64,000 bases of DNA, taken from Hyperoplus lanceolatus. Its lineage: Eukaryota; Chordata; Actinopteri; Uranoscopiformes; Ammodytidae. Each line of letters begins with the position of its first letter. Position 1 is the stretch's first letter. Below, piece after piece: positions 1-11,276 of this stretch. The DNA is taken from assembly GCA_026929865.2 (NCBI GenBank), contig CM049413.1:17376001-17440000 (forward strand). The letters are read 5' to 3'. The position numbers and the translations under genes were made by a program. Below the pieces are notes generated by a model. It was not told the origin of the DNA. It did no database searches and worked only from the letters and a program-made list of their open reading frames with translations.

Positions 1-1047
1 GAGATACTGTGGGGGGTGCTGCGGGAGTATGGGGTGAGGGTGTCTCTTCTCAGGGCCATCCAATCTCTGTACGCTCAAAGCGAGAGCTGTGTACGGGTTC
101 TCGGTAGTAAGTCAGACTCGTTTCCGGTGGGGGTTGGCCTCCGCCAGGGCTGCGCTTTATCACCAATCCTGTTTGTGATATTTATGGACAGGATATCAAG
201 GCGTAGTCGTAGTGGGGAGGGGTTGCAGTTTGGTGGTCTGAAGATCTCATCTCTGCTGTTTGCGGATGATGTGGTTCTGATGGCATCATCGGCCTGTGAC
301 CTTCAGCTCTCTTTGGATCGGTTTGCAGCCGAGTGTGAAGCGGTTGGGATGAGGATCAACACCTCTAAATCGGAGGCCATGGTGCTCAGCAGGAAACCGA
401 TGGATTGTCTATTACAGGTAGGGAATGAGTCCTTACCCCAAGTGAAGGAGTTCAAGTACCTCGGGGTCTTGTTTGCGAGTGAGGGAACAATGGAGCGTGA
501 GATTGGCCGTAGAATCGGAGCAGCAGGGGCGGTTTTGCACTCGCTTCACCGCACTGTTGTGACGAAAAGAGAGCTGAGTCGTAAGGCAAAGCTTTCGATC
601 TACCGGGCGATCTTTGTTCCTACCCTCACCTATGGTCATGAAGGCTGGGTAATGACCGAAAGAACGAGATCGCGGGTACAAGCGGCCGAAATGGGCTTTC
701 TCAGGAGGGTGGCTGGCGTCTCCCTTAGAGATAGGGTGAGAAGCTCAGTCATTCGTGAGGAACTCGGGGCAGAGCCGCTACTCCTTTGCATTGAAAGGAG
801 CCAGTTGAGGTGGTTCGGGCATCTGGTAAGGATGCCCCCAGGGCGCCTCCCTAGGGAGGTGTTCCAGGAGCGTCCAGCTGGGAGGAGGCCTCGGGGAAGA
901 CCCAGGACTAGGTGGAGAGATTATATTTCCACGCTGGGCTGGGAACGCCTCGGGATCCCCCAGTCAGAGCTGGTTGAGGTGGCCCGGGAAAGAGAAGTTT
1001 GGGGTTCCCTGCTCAAGCTGCTGCCTCCCCGACCCGATTTCGGATGA
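1..1047 (+). CDS. LINE reverse transcriptase, C-terminal part (partial at 5' end)
   Basis: The frame is open from the first base (codons start at position 1), so no start codon is assigned; the real start is upstream. Counting from the GTG at 16, residues about 41-53 contain the RT block GLRQGCALSPILF, and residues 82-85 (nt 259-270) are the catalytic FADD box, the metal-binding aspartates of the polymerase active site. A thumb/connection region follows, then a basic C-terminus with RSQLRWFGHLVRM and GRPRTRWRDY motifs typical of RTE-like ORFs. The protein copies element RNA into DNA at a nicked genomic site. The endonuclease domain is not in the window. Other LINE clades share these blocks, so clade assignment is less sure than the function. 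Confidence 0.85.
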   Translation, partial: EILWGVLREYGVRVSLLRAIQSLYAQSESCVRVLGSKSDSFPVGVGLRQGCALSPILFVIFMDRISRRSRSGEGLQFGGLKISSLLFADDVVLMASSACDLQLSLDRFAAECEAVGMRINTSKSEAMVLSRKPMDCLLQVGNESLPQVKEFKYLGVLFASEGTMEREIGRRIGAAGAVLHSLHRTVVTKRELSRKAKLSIYRAIFVPTLTYGHEGWVMTERTRSRVQAAEMGFLRRVAGVSLRDRVRSSVIREELGAEPLLLCIERSQLRWFGHLVRMPPGRLPREVFQERPAGRRPRGRPRTRWRDYISTLGWERLGIPQSELVEVAREREVWGSLLKLLPPRPDFG

Positions 1048-1081
1048 GCGGTTGAAGATGATGATGATGATGATGATGATG
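1..1081 (+). mobile_element. 3' half of an RTE/Rex3-like LINE retrotransposon
   Basis: This is a non-LTR retrotransposon cut by the left window edge. It consists of an open reverse-transcriptase frame, a stop at 1045-1047, a very short 3' UTR and a simple (GAT)n tail at about 1058-1081. A tail made of GAT/GATG repeats directly after the stop is what I know from teleost Rex3/RTE elements; the clade call is an inference from tail and C-terminal style, not from a search. The absence of stops or frameshifts over 1 kb suggests recent insertion. The 5' end and any target duplication lie outside the window. Confidence 0.8.
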
Positions 1082-1650
1082 AAGCGGTTAAAACATACAA
1101 TGTGCACACAGTGTTATTGAAGCAGATTAAATCCACATAAACCCGGTTCTACATTAATCCACGTGTGGGCATGCAGCCCAAACAATCCTGCCACTGACTC
1201 TGGAGAAATGAGATATCTTATTACTAGATTCAAGACATCTTAATACATTCTCTTATCAGGTTGAACTTTGTAATTTCAACAGTGATTTTTAAGGTCAGAT
1301 CAGGGCTCGGATAGAAGAAGAGGGGGAGGTGTGTGGGGAGGAGTGTGGGGGGGGGAGTGCGGGCTGGGGTACGCAAACCTATAAAGTCTGGAGAGGCAGA
1401 GAAAGGAAATGAGAGGATTTGGATGATAGAAAGGAGAGATGTGTAAGGGAGTCGTGTGTTTTAATGTGGTAGTGATGTGAGTGCGTGTCTGTCTGTGTGT
1501 GCGCGCGGGCATGTGTAAGTTCAAGTGAAGGACGCAAGTCTATGCCAAGAGGGCCGTGAGGGCGCGGTGCAGTGGGAGCCATCAGACCCAGACACCAAGG
1601 GGATTAACGTCTAACGACCTACCAGGAGAGAGAGAGAGCTCGGAAAGATG

Positions 1651-1653
<3 letters not shown>
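1082..1653. other. Non-coding stretch, no gene seen
   Basis: AT-rich unique-looking DNA followed by a purine-rich tract (1310-1440) and a short TG/CG-rich stretch near 1480-1512. Open frames here are low-complexity Pro/His/Thr shadows on the minus strand. I see no domain or repeat family. Confidence 0.6.

Positions 1654-1694
<41 letters not shown>
1654..1694. repeat. (GA)n microsatellite
   Basis: About 20 uninterrupted GA units, preceded by a shorter GA run at 1626-1639. The short Arg/Glu ORF across it is an artefact of the repeat. Confidence 0.95.
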
Positions 1695-1700
<6 letters not shown>

Positions 1701-2410
1701 TAAAAGGGAGGAGGGAAGTTTTTTTTGAAAGAGAATGAAAATTATAAGCCAAGATAAAGTGGGTTAAAAGATGAGGTCCAAAGACAAAACGTACTTGTGT
1801 TTTGCATAATTGAACGTGTAATTACCTACACATAATAGAGAAACAGTATGTATAAACCTGTTGTATTGGGATTGTATTAAGGGCTTCTCAGGCTCAGGTA
1901 TACCTCAAAACACCCCACATTACACCTTATTATCCCTATGATATTGTTGCAACTTCTCCCCTCCCTTGCTCCCTCTCTTCGCATACCTCCTCTAGTTCCA
2001 GCCTCTATTGAAGAAACTGCATGCCATCCCACACAAGATCCACACAGGCTTCTTTTAACACATTCATATTGTAAAGAGGCAACCTATTTAAATACAGAAC
2101 GGGTGGTTTAATACGAAGCCCGCCGCAGAGCAATGCACTCGATCAGAGAGATGTGTGTTAACCTCCAGAGGCCTCCGAGACCAGAGAGCAGAAATTACCG
2201 GTGCTGAAAGCATCAGACCTATCGTTATACTAACACCCGATCGGCCTGCATAGGTTACCATCCTAAGATTCCTAACCCTTTCACTTCATCAGTGGTCTTT
2301 GTGATTTTACATTCAGCTGCTTCTTTAAGAGGGAGATTAAATGCTATGCAAAAAAATATATATAATTTTGCAGAACCTGTGACCTTCTGGCATCATCATC
2401 CTTCTTGAGC
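1695..2410. other. Non-coding stretch, no gene seen
   Basis: Unique-looking AT-rich DNA without a convincing ORF, RNA gene or repeat boundary. Confidence 0.6.
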
Positions 2411-2767
2411 TTAAAGGTGGAGTCAGCTATTCTGGAGAATGCTAGATGTAAAAAATCACTTTTAGTCAATATCAGTGAATATCTCCTCACGATCAGCTAC
2501 CTTTATACTGTGAGTGCGTTGAAAGCAAATCATGTCTTAATACACAGCCAATGCTCTGTAAACTGGCATGTAAACACAGGGTATGTAAACAAAAGGGGGC
2601 CCACCGTAGCTAGCAACATATCCTTTTAGAGAGCCTAGGCGGTGTCCTAACACTGATTTATTTTTTTCAGTGCACACACAGTAAGGATCGGGTAGATCGT
2701 GAGGAGATATTCACTGATTTTGACAAAAAGTGCACTTTTTGACAAGCTGAGCTGACTCCACCTTTAA
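2411..2767. mobile_element. TTAA-flanked palindromic MITE, family A copy 1
   Basis: A 349 bp element (2415-2763) flanked by TTAA on both sides. The ends are perfect inverted repeats: AGGTGGAGTCAGC on the left and its reverse complement on the right. The arms continue imperfectly for about 100 bp, sharing for example GTGAATATCTCCTCACGATC between the left arm and the reversed right arm. It has no coding capacity. TTAA target duplication fits piggyBac or Kolobok transposases; I cannot choose between them. Related copies lie at 32231-32413 and about 54027-54375. Confidence 0.85.
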
Positions 2768-5149
2768 TTCATCATGAGATAAGACAATTCCACTCCGATG
2801 TGTTTTTTTTGAAGTGCTCTCCATTTCTGAGATCAACCCGTTCATCAACCTCTTATCCTCCCCCTCCTCCTTGTCCCTGTAACTTCATCCCCGCTATTCT
2901 TTTCTTCCTCCCGAGTTCTGTCGTCTCCTCACTCTCTCCGTCTTTCATGCTCATCATTATAATGTCCCAGCTCAGCGTGAGAGGGAAACAGGGGAAACAT
3001 TTAACCAATGACCGGCAGCAATTAGAGCCGCTGACCTGCTGAGTTAGCATCCAAACTCTGCCCTTGACCGGCTCCGACCACCACACTGAAAACCAAACAG
3101 CGGGTGGTGGAAGCGGGTGGTGGTACCCATATCCACATTATGTAATTACTGTGCATCAAGGTGAAGTTTTTAGACATTTCCCCACTCCTCACAGGGTGTA
3201 AACTAAAGGATATACACACACGTACTGTACCTTAACGTGTGAGGACTCTCAGATGAAGTTGCAGGGCCACCAGTGTGCATTAGCGAGGCCTGACAAAGCT
3301 CATTTAGGATTGCTGGTGATGAAAGGAGTACACAGCCCCGTCCCACTGAGCTTTATGAAAACGATTTGACAATGCAGAGTGAACCACTTAGGAGGTGGAC
3401 AGTGGCCCTCGGGGGGCCGGCAGCCTTCTCTGGTGGCTCTCTTTTGCTATTGTAGATGGGGGCACTGCACTAAATGCTGCAGCCATGGCCACTCAAGCCA
3501 CGTATAGGCTACTTCAAGTCATGCGTGGAGGACACAACGCTGCGCTGATGAAAGGGTGCAGCTAGCAGGGGCAGTTAGACAGCGAAGGTGGCTCTGTATG
3601 TATGAGATGCTTATCTTTATGTAAGTGTGCAAGTGTGTGGGTGTATCTCAGAGGAAATGCTGTGTACCTGTGTAATCAATTACATCTTTATTTATTTAGG
3701 CCAAGGAGGTTTTTAACACTTTCAGAGAAAATATAAGTTATAGCAGGCTACAACATGTGTTTGTCTCTCAACTTCGTTAGTTGTTATTTCTGTTTCTTTG
3801 TCCTTATCTTTTTATTTTCCAAAGACTCTATTAATCTATGTATTTCTGAGATGTATCGGTATTAGTGGTTAAGACTGTACAGAATCAGTATTTTTATTTT
3901 GTAAGTAACGTATGACACTGTTGTTGCGAATAAGTGTATTTCATACTTGTTTAAGTAGTTTTGGCTCGTGCTTGATTCTAAATCACATACAAATCCAAAG
4001 TCATTGTCCCTTACTTCCAGAGGACAGGAGAGTGAAATGTGTTCATCAAGGTTTACTGTGCGACACTTGTTGTGTGCCAGGAGACGCAGCGGTCACAGTG
4101 GGTGCAGGGGCACAGATGGTAGCGCAGGTGTGGAGATGCCACCACATCAAGCACAGTCAACAACCCAATCTAAACACACTCTGGTGTTTCTGCACACACA
4201 CACCTTGCATCCGATCAGACGACTGGCAAGCCATGACTTTAAAATCCTCTCACTCTGACTCAGTCTTTTCTTCCTCTACATTTTGAAAAGGGAGCTGAGC
4301 TGTCAGCGGCGATGTTCTGTTAATAATTAATTCTAGGAGTGGAGTCGGAGTGGCCGTTGTTCCGACACATCAAACATTGATTTTGAGGGTAAATGCATCT
4401 TTTATCATACCATGTAACAATCCCCTCTGTCCTGCTTTACTTTCTCGACAGCAACTCTGGATGACAGCTTTGCCGGAGCAGATAGTTTTATTCCGTGCGT
4501 CCCTTTCCCAGCGTATCACTTGTTTGTCATTTGAACTGGCAAGCACGGAGAAGTAAACAAAACAGGACAGCTTGAAAGATACGCTGAATTGGCGTCACAT
4601 GGGGGAAGGTAAAATGGATGCTAGGAAAGTGACAGTGCTCCTGCTCGACTCTTAAATATTTTGCATTATTCTTGGAGTACATGTGCTTTTTTCTCACTGT
4701 TTTTGTAAAGGGTGTCCTCTTCTACAATTGCATTGTTTCAGTCAATCCATTTCCACTAATTTTTCATTCACTAAATAATTGATTCAACAATCTATATAAA
4801 ATACCTGTAGGCCTTCAAGTGGTTGTAGTTTCATTGGTCTTATTTAACATGTTATTGACTGCTTCACCAAGGTAATGAGCAAATACATCCCTTTCCAGTA
4901 ATATGTGTGCACTGATAGCAGTAACAGCATTTATAAACCACTGTGCTAGATTAATTACCTAAAAGTGTGCTCTTCATGCTGAATCCCTGAGAGAACGGGG
5001 TGATTTGGTTCATAATGAGGCTTACAATGACAAGTCCTCACGGCTCATCAGCCTGACTTTGAGAAGAAAAATTCAAGTGCCGAGTCTGCAGCCTTAATTT
5101 ATGCTTGTATCAATATCAAATTAACAATAAATGCACACTGACAAGAATG
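2768..5149. other. Long non-coding stretch
   Basis: Mostly unique-looking sequence. Open frames near 2800-3220 and 3912-4290 show no recognisable motif, no conserved-looking splice structure and differ between overlapping frames, so I do not call them genes. Confidence 0.55.
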
Positions 5150-5316
5150 GGGTTTCAGTGTTTCCCGCAGGTCTTTTTTCAGCAGCGGTGCTGTGGTCCC
5201 CGAACCCTGTAGGGGGGTCCAGGGGCATGCCCCCCCGGCCGATTTTTTTTGTACCCTTTACATTGGAATGCACAAATCTGGTGCACTTTGAGAGGAGAAT
5301 ATGCACTTAAATCCTA
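5150..5316 (+). repeat. Dispersed repeat G, copy 1
   Basis: Shares an ordered set of blocks with 22990-23165: a G-rich block (GGGGGGTCCAGGGGCATGCC here, GAGGGTCCGGGGGTATGCC there), a T-rich block, then ATCTGGTGCACTTTGAGAGG. Divergence is high and no ends can be set, so this is an old interspersed repeat of unknown class. Confidence 0.6.
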
Positions 5317-6960
5317 TTCAAACAGTCCTGTGTATTACTGTAGATAGGATTATCGGTGTTGTAACTTTGCCTTTTGTGTCTTCATTTACAGATTTTGACA
5401 TTTTTGTATAGAAATTAATATTTAAACAAAAAATGCCACAACGCAGAAATAATTTGCACAATTTATTTACAGATGTTTGCCTAATGCTTAAACACTAAAC
5501 ATGGTTGCCATGCCCAAAGCATCATAACCTCTGACTTTGGTGACCATGCCCTAAACAAAAGCACCAACCCTACAAACACAATAAGTGCTTTGCACTGTTT
5601 AAAATTCTCCAACACACTTCTTTCAAAACACTACACACTGTTTTTTACATAAGACACATTGTTCAAAAATTTAATCTCCTGCTAAAATGGGCAAAACACA
5701 ACTTTTTAAATTACAAACCACAACAAAAATTTGAAAAGAACACAGACTCACACACATGAAAACGTTCACTCAGCAGCGGCGAGTGAACGTGCGGGAAACG
5801 CTGGGTTTAACCTCCTACTTATTCAAAGTTATTCAAGGTGTATCAGTTTTCATTCACAATTTGTTTTGTTTCACAATCATCATTGTGTGTGAGACACGGA
5901 AGCACCCTGATTACATCCTTTATAATTTTATATTTAACTTGAATTAACTGCATAAACATGCTAAATTAATACATAAAGACATCTGATAGCATAAGGTCTC
6001 GTCTTTTTCTGGGTAATATTGCAAATAAAATTGTAATAACTATGTGATAATAAAATGGTCCACCCATGTCCATGCACACTTACTCTCACACAGTACCAAG
6101 TGTACTAAAATATGCACTGTGTTGAGCACTTTGCCTAACGACTATATAATGTCTCCTCACAGCTTGCTTGTGAACAAGACGCATGTTACGAGTTCCATGA
6201 AAGTATATTGGAATCAACAGTGAAGGGGACAATGTAACCACCGTGCTGCTTTCCTTTCATCACAGCCCGGTTCCCAAGCTGAAAGAATAAAAGTGAGAAA
6301 TTCACCCAATGGCCCTATGTTCTGCTACTGAGAGCTGTTCCCAACTTGAGGCCATTTATTCCAAACAGAAAGTCTGTAAAAGTGTCCCTCTACCTTCATC
6401 AAAACTGGATTAGACGTCTGCCTGTGACCATAGGCGCTGAATACCTAGAGAGAATATTATAGTACTGTATTTGGACTCACACAATGTTAAGAAGTCAGCC
6501 TCCGACAGACTCCCTTTTTATCTTTGTAACTCCATTTGTCAACCTCCCTTTTTTCTCCTTTCTGATCCATTTTTCCCTGTCACGCCTCTGCTCTTTGTAA
6601 ATCTTTCTGTCTATATCCTGTGTACACTAGTGCATATATGTCTGTATGTGTGTGGAGGCTTTACTGTTGTGTCACATAGCAAACGCAGTAGGCGTTATCC
6701 TGGAGTTGCTGTGTGAAAATAATGGTTATATTTCTAATAACTAGACAGAAAAACAGATACCTAATAATAAAGGCTTGCAGCAGTGTGGGTGTGAGACAGC
6801 TGAGTAATGTTGCAAGGGGAGATGTGCCGTCTGTACATCTGTTTGAAAATGACACGCAGAATATTTCTTGTCTTTTTAGCCATAGCTATTTATCAAGAAC
6901 GAGACATTTCCGAATTGGACTAAAAATCAGGTAACTTTACTTAAAACTGCTCTATTACAG
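5317..6960. other. AT-rich non-coding stretch
   Basis: No gene seen. It contains a clean hairpin at 5762-5790 (arms ACGTTCACTC and its complement, 9-nt loop). The rest has no repeat I could bound. Confidence 0.55.
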
Positions 6961-7110
6961 GGCACTCCGGTGGTGTGGTGGGTGGAGCGCATACCGTATT
7001 GGCTCACGCTTCTTTGCAGTGGTCGCGGGTTCAAGTCTGACCCGTGGACCTTTACTGCAAGTCATCCCCCCTCTCTCTCTGTCTCCCCATTTCAACTCTG
7101 TACTATCAAA
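6961..7110 (+). mobile_element. tRNA-derived SINE, copy 1
   Basis: The 5' part resembles a tRNA-derived RNA polymerase III promoter: a box A-like TGGTGTGGTGGGTGGAGCG and a box B-like GGGTTCAAGTC about 55 bp later. It is followed by the pyrimidine-rich body (CTCTCTCTGTCTCCCCATTTC and an ACTATCAAATAA end) also seen in the SINEs at 41526 and 27600. Family membership is inferred from this shared layout. It abuts a LINE 3' end; no target duplication is clear. Confidence 0.65.
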
Positions 7111-7131
7111 TAATACTATCCTAAAAACACC

Positions 7132-7269
7132 TGGCGCCGGGACCTCCAGGCAGACACCAAGAGACTGGGAGGCACCTGGTCGCAGATAGAAAAGAACGCC
7201 AGTGACCGTGAACTCTGAAAGTCTCTTGTCGACGGCCTATACCCCAGTAGGGGTGAAAGGCATAAGTAA
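7132..7269 (+). pseudogene. LINE ORF C-terminal fragment with in-frame stop
   Basis: The frame starting at TGG 7132 reads WRRDLQADTKRLGGTWSQIE and continues to a TAA at 7267-7269, with one internal stop (TGA at 7216-7218 where family members usually have Trp). The style matches C-termini of teleost LINE proteins, and the following TAAGTAAG tail looks like a LINE 3' tail. It is a short 5'-truncated fragment; clade not determined. Confidence 0.6.
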
Positions 7270-7274
7270 GTAAC

Positions 7275-8642
7275 TACCGTACTTTTCGGACTATAAGCCG
7301 CAACTTTTTCCCAATTTTTCGACCCTGTTATTACACAGCACAGTATATGTTCTGTATCTACTAGGGATGGGCGTTAGTAATCGAGTACTCGAGTACTCCT
7401 CGTTTCAAATGAATTCGATTGGTGGATGAGGAAAATTGTTTTTTTTTAGTGTTTGTAGCCCTTAGGCCAGCGGGCCGCCCCTATTTTAAAATGTTATATA
7501 CGTGTACAAAACGGCACAAAAAGGATAAAATAAAGTTTAAAAAAATGAAATATGTTGATGCAAGTGCAATAAACTGAGCGTTGTGTCAAAAAGCAACTGC
7601 AAATAACTGCCACCTCTGTGCCACCGCAGCGCAGCCTGTGTTCTCCACAGCACCGCGGAGCTGAACACGGTCTGTCCTTTCTCCAGAACATTGTTAGGAA
7701 TATAACTGACCAATTATTTCAAAGCAGATGTTAAAATTACGTTTTTACAAAGGGGAGATGATACCTGTTACTCTCAGTTAGTAATGAGTAGCCTAGACTC
7801 CAGGTGAGCATGCAAGGTGCTCTCCGCTTGGAAAGAAAAGTAAAGAAGAAGCAAGGCTTACTTCAGGCACATTCGCTCCGAGCCAACAACAGTTCAGAAG
7901 CCTTCAATAGGGAATATGGGGATAAGATTCAAAAACCGACCGGTGTAACGTTCCGTTAATGAGAAATTAGTCGCGGTAATTATTCACGGACACAGAGTGA
8001 GCATTACGGGGTTGGATATACAACTATCTGCTTTGGTGAGTTATTTATATGTATTTAAATTGTAGGACAATCATTTAATATTATTTGCTGCCCGTCTTAT
8101 TTTAAATGGTGACTTAGGCTATTTTTTTGTTACAACTACAGCCCATGCTTTTTTTTCCCCCAACGCAGACCTAGTCGATCGTTTTAAATTGTGGCCCGTC
8201 TATTTAATTACTTTCAGTGAGGAAAATGTGTTTTAAACTTGTGGGAATAAATCCTTAATATCATATGGCAACTGTGACTGTTTGACAATAAGCATTGAGC
8301 GCTTTATTGCGGTGAACCGTTGTTCTGCAGACAGATGCGTTGCGTTCTAAATATAGAAAAAAGTTTAACGAGGAATCGATTGATCCTCGAGGAATGCAAG
8401 CGATCACACGAGTAGTGAAAACACTCGTGCCCATCCCTAGTAGCTATTGCACTAAATGGTAACACTTGAATACGTTATGCAAATATGCAACTTGTTTGTT
8501 GAAATGTTAATAAATGGGAGATTCCTCAAGCAGCCATCTCTTTCCCGACAATCCCCTCTGTGCACAAATTCGTATGGTAATTAAACATTATAACACCTGC
8601 GGCTTATAGTCCAGTGCGGCTTATAGTGCGGAAAATACAGTA
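7275..8642. mobile_element. TA-flanked MITE interrupted by a hAT element
   Basis: Left end TA-CCGTACTTTTCGGACTATAA, right end reversed TA-CTGTATTTTCCGCACTATAA: imperfect inverted repeats of about 25 bp that both run into GCCGC. Flanking TA on each side fits a Tc1/mariner-type target. Without the nested hAT (7362-8439) it is only about 280 bp and has no ORF. Confidence 0.7.
7362..8439. mobile_element. Non-autonomous hAT element nested in the TA MITE
   Basis: Ends are TAGGGATGGGC and its complement GCCCATCCCTA. Flanking 8-mers GTATCTAC (left) and GTAGCTAT (right) match at 6 of 8 positions, acceptable for an aged hAT target duplication. The 1,078 bp interior has no transposase frame. The TIR start is shared with the hAT at 37719, but the interiors differ. 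Confidence 0.7.
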
Positions 8643-9175
8643 TCAAATAAAGCTTCAAATAATCTTTAAAAAAAAAGTGTTCTATTAGTATGCACTAGTG
8701 GTAAGTAAGATCAAAACATCAATCTAAAATATTATTTCAACCTTACGTGTTCAAAATATGATGTTCAATTCTTAATATAATTCATCATTAAACTTCCCAC
8801 TGACTGAAATTGGTACCTCCTAACTTCTGCCCATGCAGAGGTCACGCTAAACTCGAACTTCCAAGCTCCGTTCCAGAATTAAGAGAAAGCTTATTCGAAA
8901 CCACACTGACTTTTGAAATGAGCAAGATCATGTTGTACAGCTGGACCTTTCCTAATATTCTTTAACTGTATACAGTGTGGTTTACTCCATTTGTAAAGGC
9001 AAGGGATCATCATTCACCATGTTTTCCTAGGTGTTCATGTATAATTTCTATTTTGAGTGGCCTGAGACAAACACCTTTTCCAAAAGTCCCAAGTCGGTTG
9101 AGGGTTAAATACCACCAACATGACAGACTGAGGCCTGTCAGTTTACCAGCTATTATAATGGGCTCAGGAGAGATT
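8643..9175. other. Non-coding stretch, no gene seen
   Basis: AT-rich, no recognisable gene or repeat boundary. Confidence 0.55.
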
Positions 9176-9345
9176 ACCGCTGAGAGTGAAGGAAACCAAA
9201 ACAAATGCAGACTGTAAAACCAAAACAATTAAGTAAGACGTCAGGAAAGACGCTATAAAACTAAAGCTGGGAGGAACTGTACGGTCTGCTGATATTTTTC
9301 TGTGCTCTGTGGGTTTATCAATACGAGCGACCTCTTTCAAAATAC
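9176..9345 (+). repeat. Diverged local duplicate, unit 1
   Basis: Matches 10235-10420 in order: GTGAAGGA, GCAGAC, AAACCAAAACAA, GACTATAAAA-like, GTCTGCTGATATTT and CTGTG followed by ATCAATAC. Identity is moderate by eye. Could be a local duplication or two copies of an old dispersed repeat. Confidence 0.5.
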
Positions 9346-10234
9346 TCGTCATGTTATTCATTGTTGTAATAAATGATAAAAATGAATGATAAATTCTGGT
9401 AGAGCTGTTTCTCTTGTTCTCTTAACTATTGACCTTACCAGTGACTTCCTGTGAGCATGATGGATGGCTACAGCAGACAAATAAATCATTCACCTGTCCC
9501 TTTGACCTCTATCAGTTGAAAGTCATGTCCTTTTTATTTTCATTTACTGGAGTATTTTCAAGAGTTGATGGAGATGACCCTGGCCAACTCTAAAGGCAAC
9601 ATCTGCTTCATCTACATGGATATTGATATCTTGGGAACAGCATTCCCATGACCTCCAGCTTACTTGTCAAAATCTCAGTGGAGGCCACAGCTTCTTCCAA
9701 ACTTCCTTTAAATTCCGTCATAACATAGTCCCAGCAGCATGGATGGATCCAGAACTATAGAGGTGCAACTGGGGACAACTAACCCTAAAGTGGCTTAGCA
9801 GCTTCTTGGTATGTCAGGTTAGTATCACACGTTTCTCCCAAACTTTAAGTTGCAGTCAGAGCCCTTGAACACACTAAAGCGCAAGGAAGCCACATTTCAG
9901 TGTACCCCGGAGTGCCAGGTCACCTCTAAATATCCAAAGAGTCTTGTCTCCCGACATATCCTGGGATGTCCAAACTTTAACCTCTCTTCGTGTTGGCTTT
10001 GGGGCCGTATTTTCCCACCAGACAGGGCTGGGACAGATGAAGTACTTCATGTGTATATCAGCTGGAGCTTGAGCAAGTCGGAGCGCAAATACTGCAACCG
10101 AAAACAAATGGTGGGCTGTTCTGTGGGCACTGAAACGGTGAAGATATTACCTGGAGGGGAAGATCCTTCACTTAAGTCACAGACTACTCACTCTGCCTTT
10201 TGTCTATACAGCTTTTAAGGCTAAAATGACACTG
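9346..10234. other. Non-coding stretch with weak open frames
   Basis: An open frame of 122 codons on the plus strand (9850-10218) has no recognisable motif. Its end (10075-10200) is similar to 14085-14195, so the frame probably lies in an old repeat and not in a gene. Confidence 0.45.
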
Positions 10235-10420
10235 ATGAGAACACTGATCGTGAAGGACAACAGTACAATTGCAGACAGTCAAACCAAAACAATGAAAAAA
10301 GACGAGAGAAAAAGACTATAAAATTCCATAGAGCCGAGAGGAAATGCAGAGTCTGCTGATATTTCTCTGTGGATGCATCAATACAATCGACCCATTTCAA
10401 ATTGCAGTACAAGTAGTTCT
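10235..10420 (+). repeat. Diverged local duplicate, unit 2
   Basis: Second copy of the 9176-9345 unit; see that entry for the shared blocks. Confidence 0.5.
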
Positions 10421-10713
10421 GTGATGACTTGTTGATATAAAAATGGAAGGTTCAAGGTGTACGTATCTTAGAAAAGTGAAACACCAGAAAAGTGATAAAG
10501 AAATGTTCTGAAATCCCTTAATTGAGAGATTGCACTGAGTTACCGAAGCTAGTGAAACAGTGATTAGGATATTTACTGTTTATATTATTGTGTTTTTGTT
10601 CCATGTGCAGTGACTATTTTACACTTACGTATATCAACATAAATAAACTGCTTACTTCACCTTTAACAAAACGATATATATATACATTTCAAAACTAATG
10701 TTCATTCCTAACC

Positions 10714-11276
10714 TTAACCCATTATACCTCTCATCCACATTCTCTCTCCTATTCCACATTATTCTTTATCTAATTTTCATCATTCCCACATAAATCACTG
10801 TCATTTTCAAATACATATGAGGTGGGTTTTGTTGATTTTTTAGTCCACGTGACCACCCAAAGTTGTGTGGTTTGCCAAAAATCATGTCAATCAAAAAAAA
10901 AAATAAAAAAATAAAACAAAATAATTTAAAAAATACCACGATGTCGGCAACAGAACAGTTAGTGCGTTTGGTGCGCATCAAGGTCTATTATAGACTACTG
11001 AAGAAAATCACACAACACATTGCATCTATTTATTAACAATATTTAATAATTTTCTAATTCATCTCATTTTGACGATTTTTAGAAATATTTGTTGGTTTGT
11101 AGCTAAGGGAGCATGTTTAAATGAAACCTGTGAACCTTAACTTTTAAATGTATTTTATTTCAAGTTTCTATGTGCTACACAGGCTTAGATATTAAGGTTT
11201 GTAGACTTGACAATTCCTACTATTTTTTCAGAAAACCCTCAGCTTAACCATCCTAGATTCCATAGTCATCAATTAA
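10714..11276. mobile_element. Degraded TTAA element, piggyBac-like, copy 1
   Basis: About 555 bp between TTAA at 10714 and TTAA at 11273. It aligns over its whole length to the better copy at 32821-33439. The left end keeps CCCATT; the right end has lost the matching GGG. It carries many 1-6 base gaps relative to the other copy, concentrated at G-containing positions, and lacks the other copy's GC-rich hairpin. No ORF. Confidence 0.75.

Noticed and set aside
1300..1524. Minus-strand open frame after a strong pyrimidine tract at 1386-1415
   Set aside because: The strand is pyrimidine-rich throughout, so acceptor-like sequence is expected, and the peptide is Pro/His/Ser low complexity.
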